Source of the DNA: Tannerellaceae bacterium
Lineage (GTDB): Bacteria > Bacteroidota > Bacteroidia > Bacteroidales > Tannerellaceae
Length of the DNA stretch: 64,000 nucleotides
Direction of reading: 5' to 3'
Assembly: GCA_021201295.1 (NCBI GenBank)
Contig: JAJQFE010000069.1
Span: forward strand, 1 to 64,000
The translations under genes and the position numbers were made by a program. The notes beneath the pieces were generated by a model that was not told the DNA's origin, ran no database searches, and worked only from the letters and a program-made list of their open reading frames with translations. Positions 18,052 to 25,684 of this stretch are shown piece after piece. Positions within the stretch are counted from its first letter, which is position 1. Each line of letters opens with the position of its first letter.

Positions 18052-18891
18052 TTAATCTAAGATCTTAACTTTAATGTTACGGAACCAAACATCATCCCCG
18101 TGGTCTTGAAGACCAATCAGTCCTTCTCTGTTTTCACCACCACAATTCAACAATAACTCATAAGCCAAAGGCCATTTATCCTGACTAAATTTGCTGGCAT
18201 TCAACATTTCTTTCCACTGTTGAGTCCACAAATGATATTCAACCACTGGTTCTTCATTCTGATAATGAACAACAGTTCCTTTATAACACATGATTCGTGA
18301 AGTATTCCATTCCCCGTAAGGTTTAGAATTCTGCGGTTTAGCCGGAATCATATCATACAAAGAAGCAGACATACGGTTACCATCTTTTCCCATTCTTGCA
18401 TCCGGATGATTTTCATTATCCAGAATCTGATACTCAGGAGAAGAAATATAAATAGGTTGGCCTTCTACTTCCTGTGCTAAAATAAATACACCAGAGTTAG
18501 AACCTTTAGCAACCTTCCATTCCCAGGCTAACTCAAAGTTTTTCAACTTATGAGCAAAAACAAGGTCTCCACCGTTAGAAGCACCTGCTTCACCTGCATC
18601 GGAACCTGTGATCTTAATTGAATTATCTTCAATTACCCATGCACCAGGAACATCGGTGCGATTATAACCTCTCCAACCTTCAAATGAACTACCATCAAAA
18701 ATAGTAATCCATCCATCAGCATCTTTTGGGAGTGCAGATAAATCTACCATAGGCAAGTCTAATAATTTGTATTCCGGAGCACCAGCCTCAGCTACAGGTT
18801 GTTCTGTAGCTCCTTCTGTTTTTTGTCCACCACCGCAAGATACAAAACACATCATAACAGCAGCGCTAGCTAATAATACTGACTTTTTCAT
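18052..18891 (-). CDS. DUF1080 (3-keto-disaccharide hydrolase-type) lipoprotein
   Basis: A 279-residue lipoprotein: signal peptide with lipobox FVSC, lipidated Cys C19, followed by GGG and a low-complexity linker. The DUF1080 concanavalin-like beta-sandwich covers about residues 58-279. Its motifs include GWITIFDGSSFEGWRGY, GSNSGVFILAQE, SPEYQILDNENHPDA and the C-terminal GLIGLQDHGDDVWFRNIKVK, in which the H-x-D near the end is typical. Members of this family cleave 3-keto-glycosides. Its neighbours, two Gfo/Idh/MocA enzymes, would supply the 3-keto substrate. There is a 27-base gap to the upstream gene. Confidence 0.9.
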   Translation of the reverse strand: MKKSVLLASAAVMMCFVSCGGGQKTEGATEQPVAEAGAPEYKLLDLPMVDLSALPKDADGWITIFDGSSFEGWRGYNRTDVPGAWVIEDNSIKITGSDAGEAGASNGGDLVFAHKLKNFELAWEWKVAKGSNSGVFILAQEVEGQPIYISSPEYQILDNENHPDARMGKDGNRMSASLYDMIPAKPQNSKPYGEWNTSRIMCYKGTVVHYQNEEPVVEYHLWTQQWKEMLNASKFSQDKWPLAYELLLNCGGENREGLIGLQDHGDDVWFRNIKVKILD

Positions 18892-18918
18892 TTCTTATTT
18901 TATAGTTAATACTTAAAA

Positions 18919-20400
18919 TTATCTTGGCATATCCACTAAGTTCCAACCAGCACGATAATTATGTTTAATCAGTTCTTCTGCAAATTTCTTTGCATTGATT
19001 GGATCTGTCCATGTTTTAGCAAATGAAGGATTACCATCTTTGATCGTGAAACCGTCACGGATAACGATTTTCAGTTCTTCATTATCGCCGATATTGGTAA
19101 AGCGCATGTTTTCACCATCCCATTCCAATTCTTTAAACAGAGACTGCAAACGAACAGCCAGTACACCCATCACTACCATTTCATTAAATGGACCTGCTTC
19201 TGAGAAGTCGGATTTAGGTAATACACGATTGGCTGGGCTTTCTTTACAAGCACGTATCCAGTCTTGTTCATGACCACCTCCCATTGCATTGTCTACGCGA
19301 CGGCATACTTTAGGAGCATTTGGAGTCCGTCCGGATAACAACCATGGATTTACACCATAGCAACCACAGATCAGGGTATCTTTCGTTCCGTGGAAAATTA
19401 CACCACCACCTTGATCATCCATATCACGTCCTGCCGGAAAACCTTTTGGAAGGTCGGGTCTCAAACCACCGTCATACCAATGAACTTCTACCTTAGGCAT
19501 AGAAACCTTAGGCATATTGTCACGGGCAGGGAAAACTAATTTCACGTGCTGAGCCTGAGGTGCACAATCTCTTAGTAATAAAGTTGAAGAACCTTGTACT
19601 TTGGTAGGATAACCTAATTTCAGACCTTTGAATACAGGATGAAGGATATGACAGGCCATATCACCTAATGCACCTGTACCATAGGCCCACCAACCACGCC
19701 AGTTCCATGGATGATAGATGTTGTTAAAGGGTTTCAATTCTGCCGGTCCTGTAAACAGATCCCAGTTCAGCGTAGAAGGGATTTTATCTGCTTTTTCCGG
19801 AGTCATCAACCCCTGTGGCCAGATCGGACGGTTCGTAAATGCTTCTACTTTTTTCACTTCACCAATTTCTCCGTTCCAGATCCACTCACAAACAAGGTCT
19901 ACACCTTCACCGGATGAACCCTGGTTACCCATCTGGGTAGCTACCTGGTATTTATCAGCTAACTTAGTCAACAGGCGGGATTCATACACAGAGTGAGTCA
20001 ACGGTTTTTGAGTATAGGCATGTTTTCCCATAGTGATCGCATCCGCCGTAATAATGGCGTGTGTATGGTCAGCAGTTGCTACCATAACAGCGTCAATAGA
20101 GCTACCCATTTCATCATACATTTTACGATAGTCCCAATATTTTTTAGCTTGAGAATATTCATCAAATACGTGTTTTGAATATTTCCAATCCACATCACAC
20201 AGAGCAACAATATTCTCTGTTTCCATGTTTTTTAGGTTAGCATTACCCATACCACCAATACCGATACCGGCAATATTCAACTTATCTGTCGGAACAGTAT
20301 GCCCATGGCTTTTTCCTAATACTATGTTAGGAACAATAGTTAAAGCAGCAGCAGCAACAGTTCCCTTTTGAAGAAATGATCTTCTTGTAATGTTTGACAT
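18919..20400 (-). CDS. Gfo/Idh/MocA oxidoreductase, Tat-exported type
   Basis: A 493-residue member of the Gfo/Idh/MocA family and first gene of the operon. It has a clear Tat signal (ITRRSFLQKGTVAAAALTIVP, about residues 4-24). The Rossmann domain follows, with LNIAGIGIGGMGNANL (about 41-56), the VATADHTHA motif near residue 105 and GKHAYTQKPLTH near 124, where QKP replaces the usual EKP. The C-terminal domain contains NWRGWWAYGTGALGDMACHILHP. It is 39% or so of a pair with the gene at 15760 only in architecture; I made no alignment. A probable sugar 3-dehydrogenase feeding the DUF1080 protein; substrate unknown. Confidence 0.9.
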   Translation of the reverse strand: MSNITRRSFLQKGTVAAAALTIVPNIVLGKSHGHTVPTDKLNIAGIGIGGMGNANLKNMETENIVALCDVDWKYSKHVFDEYSQAKKYWDYRKMYDEMGSSIDAVMVATADHTHAIITADAITMGKHAYTQKPLTHSVYESRLLTKLADKYQVATQMGNQGSSGEGVDLVCEWIWNGEIGEVKKVEAFTNRPIWPQGLMTPEKADKIPSTLNWDLFTGPAELKPFNNIYHPWNWRGWWAYGTGALGDMACHILHPVFKGLKLGYPTKVQGSSTLLLRDCAPQAQHVKLVFPARDNMPKVSMPKVEVHWYDGGLRPDLPKGFPAGRDMDDQGGGVIFHGTKDTLICGCYGVNPWLLSGRTPNAPKVCRRVDNAMGGGHEQDWIRACKESPANRVLPKSDFSEAGPFNEMVVMGVLAVRLQSLFKELEWDGENMRFTNIGDNEELKIVIRDGFTIKDGNPSFAKTWTDPINAKKFAEELIKHNYRAGWNLVDMPR

Positions 20401-20884
20401 AATACAATAATTTATAGATTAGCACTTAATAATGATTTCTTCTTTGTATGTATATAATCCTCCCACTATAAACAAATTGTCACAAATATAACTAATACTA
20501 TAATATGATCCATTTAAAAAAAGCTGTTTCTTAAGCAAAATAATTTTTTTTAACAATGTTTATAAGGCATATCCATATAGAAAAAAGTAACTAAAATTAT
20601 TCCGGATACTCCTCTACTTCTTGTCCATTATTACTCTTATAGGCCATATTTCTTCAAATAATCCTAATGTTAACTATATATTAAAAAGAATATATAGTTA
20701 AAAATCAACTGTTTTTATTGTATAAATATACCTTATATAAAAATTCTATATTATATGAGAAAAAATATGTTCTTTAAAATAATTTTCCATAAAATGAATT
20801 CAACTTTTATTTTTATATTTGTCAGTAATAAGAAAAAAGAGCAAATCTTTTCCTAAAAGTGTTATAAAATATAGATTATAAAAT
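20401..20884. other. AT-rich divergent intergenic region
   Basis: This 484-base, very AT-rich stretch separates the divergent Gfo/Idh-DUF1080 operon and the DUF4492-cydAB operon. It contains a long perfect dyad (20670-20701) and T/A tracts, but no gene that I can support. Promoters for both operons must be here, yet I see no unambiguous TAnnTTTG box. Confidence 0.6.
20670..20701. promoter_or_regulatory. Perfect 13-bp dyad upstream of the cyd operon
   Basis: TTAACTATATATT (20670-20682) and AATATATAGTTAA (20689-20701) are perfect inverted arms separated by AAAAAG. The site lies about 185 bases before the DUF4492 gene and 270 bases before the divergent operon. It could be a hairpin or a binding site for a dimeric regulator. 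It does not match the FNR-type TTGATnnnnATCAA pattern. Confidence 0.45.
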
Positions 20885-21115
20885 ATGAAGAGCAAACTTC
20901 TTCTTATAAGACGAATATATAATTCCCATTTACAAAGATTCCGTGACATGATAGTAAAGAAAAACTCACTGCGGATTATTCTATTTCAACTTTTTAGTAT
21001 ATTTTTCCTACTAAAAGTATGCTTTTTCCCTAATTACTTAAATCAGCATAATAGTAAACAGGAAACACAGAAACCGATCGCTACTGAGTTCATCCATTGT
21101 GCTATAAATCCTTAA
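20885..21115 (+). CDS. DUF4492-family protein of the cyd operon
   Basis: A 76-residue protein with one membrane helix (about 28-46, RIILFQLFSIFFLLKVCFF) followed by PNYLN. The motif of an N-terminal F-R-D-M and then a helix ending K-x-F-F-P-x-x-L matches the small DUF4492 proteins usually found just upstream of cydA in Bacteroidota. Here it lies 11 bases before cydA. The family may act as a small accessory subunit of cytochrome bd, but I know of no proof. The frame is intact, unlike cydA and cydB. Confidence 0.8.
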   Translation: MKSKLLLIRRIYNSHLQRFRDMIVKKNSLRIILFQLFSIFFLLKVCFFPNYLNQHNSKQETQKPIATEFIHCAINP

Positions 21116-21126
21116 ACAATAAAGTT

Positions 21127-22700
21127 ATGATAGAAAACATTGACACCTCTTTAATTGATTGGTCAAGAGCTCAGTTTGCTCTTACAGCCATGTATCATTG
21201 ACTTTTTGTTCCACTAACCTTAGGTCTTGGAGTCATAATGGTCATCATGAAAACTATTTATTACAAGACAGGAGAAGAATTCTGGAAAACCACTACGAAA
21301 TTCTGGATGAAATTATTTGGAATTAATTTTGCTATTGGTGTTGCAACTGGTTTGATCCTGGAATTTGAATTTGGGACGAATTGGTCTAATTACAGTTGGT
21401 TTGTAGGAGATATATTCGGAGCCCCTCTGGCAATCGAAGGAATTCTGGCTTTTTTCTGGAAGTCACTTTTATCGCAGTTATGTTTTTTGGATGGAGTAAA
21501 GTTAGTAAAGAATTCCATTTGGCCTCTACCTGGTTAACGATGATCGGAGCAACCTTATCTGCCTTATGGATATTGATCGCAAATGCCTGGATGCAGTATC
21601 CTGTAGGTATGCACTTTAACCCGGATACAGTAAGAAACGAAATGGTTGACTTCTGGGCGGTCGTTTTATCTCCGGTTGCTATAAATAAATTTTTTCATGC
21701 AGTCCTTTCCGGATGAATTGTTGGAGCGATGTTTACAGTAGGAATAGCCAGCTGGTTTTTATTGAAAAAACGGGAAACAAGATTTGCACTTGCCAGTATT
21801 AAAGTAGGAGCTATTTTCGGATTGATTACTTCTTTATTAACCTTATGGACCGGAGATGGGTCAGGATATCAGGTAGCCCAGAAACAGCCTATGAAGCTCG
21901 CTGCTATGGAAGGATTATATGAAGGAGGACAAGGGGTTAGTTTAGTGGGCATAGGAATATTAAACCCACAGAAAAAGAGTTATGACGATGGAATAAATCC
22001 TTTTCTTTTTAAAATTAGTTTCCCCAATGTGCTTTCTTTATTAGCAGATCGCAGCATGGACGGATTTGTCCCTGGGATTACTCAACTTATGGAAGGTGGA
22101 TATGAGACTAAAGACGGTACCAAAGCACTTTCTGCCCAGGAAAAAATAGCTAAAGGCCAGATCGCAATTAAAGCATTAGCTGATTATCGTCAGGCAGTAA
22201 AGGACAAAGATGAAATAACAGCCAGCCAGCATAAAAAATTATTAGAAGAAAACTTTAGCTATTTTGGATATGGATACATACAGGATCCTTCTGACTTAAT
22301 TCCTCATATCGGATTAACATTCTATTCTTTCCATATTATGGTTATTCTGGGCAGTTTTTTCATTCTTTTGTTTGCTCTTACTTCTTTCCTTAGCTACAAA
22401 AACAAATTTGTAAGTCAAAAGTGGTTGCAATGGGTTTGCCTGCTTTCTATTCCTTTGGCTTATATCGCCGGACAGGCAGGATGGATTGTAGCAGAAGTAG
22501 GACGCCAGCCCTGGGCTATACAGGATATTCTTCCTACGGCAGCTGCCGTTTCCAGACTTCAAACATCTTCTGTGCAGATTACATTTTTCGTATTTCTTAC
22601 TATTTTTACTCTTCTTCTGATCGCAGAAATCGGGATTATGATAAAAGTAATCAAACAGGGACCGGAAAGTGGAAAAGACATGTCTAATGAATTACATTAA
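21127..22700 (+). pseudogene. cydA: Cytochrome bd quinol oxidase subunit I, disrupted
   Basis: CydA carries the haems and the quinol site of the bd oxidase. The sequence follows bacteroidete CydA closely ([60 protein letters not shown]). Three lesions break it. Codon 25 is TGA (21199-21201), where the family has Trp in MYHW. A -1 frameshift is needed at the T6C run 21450-21456, within the motif normally read AFFLEATF. TGA at 21714-21716 replaces the Trp of LSGW. With these three corrected, one protein of about 524 residues results, a normal length. The frameshift site is a correctly phased T TTT TTC heptamer. Real decay, recoding or sequencing error remain open. Confidence 0.9.
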
Positions 22701-22711
22701 ATTTGACTATT

Positions 22712-23862
22712 ATGGAAAATACATATAATATATTACAACATTATTGGTGGTTAGTCATCCCTCTGTTAGGATCTTTCTTAGTATTCCTATTATTTGTACA
22801 GGGAGGTCAATCCCTTTTGTTTACTTTAGGTAAAACCGAAGTTCAACAAAAAATGCTACTGAATTCCACAGGACGTAAATGGGAAATCACCTTTACTACA
22901 CTGGTTACTTTTGGGGGTGCCTTCTTTGCTTCTTTTCCTTTATTCTATTCCACCAGTTTTGGAGGAGCTTACTGGGTATGGATGCTGATCCTGATCTGTT
23001 TTGTCCTTCAGGCTGTATCCTATGAATATCGATCTAAAAAAGGAAATTTGTTAGGAAAAAGGACCTATCAGATATTTCTCATAATCAACGAAGTACTAGG
23101 CCCTATTTTATTAGGAACTGCAGTCGGAACCTTTTTCAATGGAGCAGAATTTTTTGTAAACAAAGAACAACTTACCCAGTTATCCATGCCGGTTATCTCC
23201 AGTTGGGCAACTCCATGGCATGGCCTGGAAGCTGTCCTGGTTATATGGAATCTTTGTTTAGGATTTGCATTATTTCCCCTTTCCCGAATCTTAGCGATCC
23301 TTTATTTCATTAATAATATTCATAATGAAACAATCCAAATCTGGGCAAAAAAAGATTAATTCCTGAAACAGGTTTATTCCTGGTATTTTTCCTGGCATTT
23401 TTAATCCATACATTACTAAAAGATGGGTTTGCTGTAAATCCGGAGACACAGGAAGTGTTTATGCAGCCCTATAAATACTTTATTAATCTGGTAGAGATGC
23501 CAGTTATAGCAGCAATTTTACTGATTGGAGTAATAGGAGTTCTCTTCGGGATCTTTAATACTCTGCGGGTAGTACACTGGCGAAAAGGTATCTGGTTTTC
23601 CGGTATTGGGACAGTGCTGACCATACTGGCACTTTTATTATGCGCTGGTTGGAATAATACAGCCTATTATCCTTCCATAGCAGATCTGCAAAGTTCTCTC
23701 ACAATCAAAAATAGTTCATCCAGCTTTTTTACCCTAAAAGTAATGAGTTATGTTTCCATTTTGGTTTCATTCGTAATAGCTTATATATTTTATGCATGGA
23801 GAGCATTGGACCTAAGAAAAATAAATGAAGAAGAGATGGAAGAAAAAGACCATTTTTATTAA
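22712..23862 (+). pseudogene. cydB: Cytochrome bd quinol oxidase subunit II, disrupted
   Basis: CydB is the second membrane subunit of the bd oxidase. The first part (22712-23359, about 215 residues) shows WWLVIPLLGSFLVFLLFVQGGQSLLF and GAYWVWMLILICFVLQAVSYEYR. It ends at TAA 23357-23359. The remainder continues in the -1 frame from about 23353 (RLIPETGLFLVFFLAF) to TAA at 23860-23862. The shift lies in the run of seven A at 23347-23353, which forms A AAA AAA in phase. One missing A would explain it equally well. I start at ATG 22712 rather than the in-frame TTG at 22703. With the frame restored the length is about 383 residues, normal for CydB. Confidence 0.88.
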
Positions 23863-23880
23863 TGAACCGGATATAAAAAA

Positions 23881-23912
23881 GGAAACGGCGAAGCTCACGC
23901 CTGGCCGTTTCC
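23881..23912. terminator. Hairpin after cydB
   Basis: Perfect 9-bp arms GGAAACGGC (23881-23889) and GCCGTTTCC (23904-23912) surround a 14-nt loop, 18 bases after the cydB stop. An A6 run precedes it, but no T tract follows on the plus strand. It is probably the operon's transcription end. Confidence 0.6.
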
Positions 23913-24090
23913 ACATTTAACCGTTTTAAACAAAAAGAAAAAGTTAGTTAAGGTTTAGAACAAAATATAATATTAAGTCTTATTAATTTATATTTGTTTG
24001 TATTTAGGACAAAGATAGTTAATTTTATTTTCCACCAAAATATCTATCATAGATTTTTTGACATTTTAGACAGAGGGTCTGTTTTTTCAT

Positions 24091-24098
24091 TACTTTTG
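24091..24098 (+). promoter_or_regulatory. rnz promoter -7 element
   Basis: TACTTTTG matches TAnnTTTG and lies 31 bases before the rnz start codon. No clear TTTG -33 element is found at the usual distance, so the call is tentative. Confidence 0.5.
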
Positions 24099-24128
24099 GA
24101 AAAAAATAGTTATACCTTATAATTATAT

Positions 24129-25043
24129 ATGGCTGATTTTGATATTCATATATTAGGATGTGGTTCGGCCCTTCCTACTACCCAACATTTAACAACTTCT
24201 CAGATTATTAATCTTCGTGATAAATTATATATGATGGATTGCGGAGAAGGAACCCAGGTTCAAATGCGCAAAATGCGTATAAAATTCAGTAGGTTAAATC
24301 ACATTTTTACATCTCATCTACATGGAGACCATTGTTTTGGACTTCCAGGTCTCATCTCTACCTTTGGGATGTTAGGCCGCACAGCGACATTACATATTCA
24401 TGCTCCAAAAGAAATTGAAGATTATTTACTTCCTATCCTGAAATTATTCAATCAATATCTCCCCTATAAGGTTCATCTGAATATTATAGACCCAACTCAG
24501 CATGCACTGGTCATGGAAAATCGCTCATTAGAAGTTTACTCTATTCCCCTACACCACCGAATCCCCACCTGCGGCTTTTTATTTAAAGAAAAACAAAAAG
24601 AGGATCACCTGGTAAAAGAAATGGCTGATTTCTATCAAATTCCCACAAAGCTACTGCAGGGAATTAAACAAGGAGAAGATTTTATTACCCCTGAAGGAGA
24701 AATTATTCCAAATAGCAGACTGACACGCCCGGCAGTGCCTGCCAAGAAGTATGCCTACTGCTCTGATACTGCATATTACCCGCCAATCATTCCCATCATC
24801 AAAGAAGTTGACCTACTTTATCACGAAGCTACATTTGCAGAATGTGATGCAGTCCGGGCTAAAAAGACTTATCATACTACAGCCAAACAGGCAGCAGAAA
24901 TTGCCCGGTCCGCTCAGGTAAAAAAGCTTTTGATTGGACACTTCTCAGCCCGTTATGAAGACGACCAGCCATTAAAAGAGGAAGCTGATACTATTTATCC
25001 AGATACAATTCTGGCAAAAGAAGGTCTGACTCTTTCTTTATAA
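24129..25043 (+). CDS. rnz: Ribonuclease Z
   Basis: Ribonuclease Z is the endonuclease that removes 3' trailers from tRNA precursors. The 304-residue protein is a metallo-beta-lactamase-fold enzyme with the zinc motif HLHGDH (H63, H65, D67, H68), the N-terminal GCGSALPT, the DCGEGTQVQ stretch (about 37-45), a flexible-arm region near 150-190, YCSDTAYYPP (about 215-224) and the C-terminal GHFSARY. Length and motif positions match the well-studied short-form enzymes. It appears monocistronic. Confidence 0.96.
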   Translation: MADFDIHILGCGSALPTTQHLTTSQIINLRDKLYMMDCGEGTQVQMRKMRIKFSRLNHIFTSHLHGDHCFGLPGLISTFGMLGRTATLHIHAPKEIEDYLLPILKLFNQYLPYKVHLNIIDPTQHALVMENRSLEVYSIPLHHRIPTCGFLFKEKQKEDHLVKEMADFYQIPTKLLQGIKQGEDFITPEGEIIPNSRLTRPAVPAKKYAYCSDTAYYPPIIPIIKEVDLLYHEATFAECDAVRAKKTYHTTAKQAAEIARSAQVKKLLIGHFSARYEDDQPLKEEADTIYPDTILAKEGLTLSL

Positions 25044-25111
25044 AATCCACTAATTATAGTTCTTTCAGGTAATTATTACTTATTAATCCCATATAATTGA
25101 ATAAATATTTC

Positions 25112-25119
25112 TATATTTG
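25112..25119 (+). promoter_or_regulatory. -7 element upstream of the mini-CTD gene
   Basis: TATATTTG matches TAnnTTTG. It lies 26 bases before the start codon at 25146. A TTG at 25097-25099 is too close to be a usual -33 element. Confidence 0.5.
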
Positions 25120-25145
25120 TATGAATTTAGGGAGTAATATATAAT

Positions 25146-25466
25146 ATGAGAATTACATTTATAGTACTCGTAACTTTAATAACCTGTATTAACAGCTCAT
25201 TTTCCATAGAAACAGAGAGAGTGGGATCGGAAATGTATTATCCCCGACAAAAACAACCTGCATCTGTAGAAATTACAGTAATTGATAATCGGATACAAGT
25301 AAATCATGCTCCTATTGGCAGTAAACTGGAAATTTACAGTGTAGTAGGTATTAAAGTAAAAGAATTTGAAATAAAACATTCTTCCGGAGAATATGTTGTT
25401 AATATAGCAAAAGGATATTATATCATCCGTATAGGAGAAACCGTACGAAAAGTTGCTATCCGGTAA
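25146..25466 (+). CDS. Mini-protein: signal peptide plus T9SS type A sorting domain
   Basis: A 106-residue protein. Residues 1-21 form a Sec signal peptide ending near NSSFSIE. After a linker of about 20 residues, positions 40-106 look like a complete T9SS C-terminal sorting domain of the Por-secretion-tail (type A) kind: ITVIDNRIQV, LEIYSVVGIKVKEFEI, a central Gly-x-Tyr-x-x-x turn, KGYYIIRIG and a terminal KVAIR. There is almost no room for a cargo domain. The window also encodes SprA, the T9SS outer-membrane pore, so the system is present. The gene lies alone between rnz and rprX. The role is unknown. The pattern is visible by eye; no profile search was run. Confidence 0.78.
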   Translation: MRITFIVLVTLITCINSSFSIETERVGSEMYYPRQKQPASVEITVIDNRIQVNHAPIGSKLEIYSVVGIKVKEFEIKHSSGEYVVNIAKGYYIIRIGETVRKVAIR

Positions 25467-25668
25467 GCCTTTACAAATTAGATCTATTATATAAATTTCA
25501 TCTGCAAATTGCTTAAGAATAAATACCACTCTTTAATCATCTATTTATCAAACTTTTACAAAACAAAACAACTGAAAACATAAGCCATTTTTAACATTTA
25601 GAACAATCCATTTTTACTTTTTTTATGTAAATATTAAACTAAAATACGCTTTATTTGTTTCCACTATT

Positions 25669-25674
25669 AGGAGG
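25669..25674 (+). promoter_or_regulatory. Strong Shine-Dalgarno site of rprX
   Basis: AGGAGG lies 10 bases before the rprX ATG (25685). This full-length Shine-Dalgarno sequence is uncommon here: nearly every other gene in the window lacks one, as usual in Bacteroidota. Confidence 0.6.
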
Positions 25675-25684
25675 ATGAGTTAAT

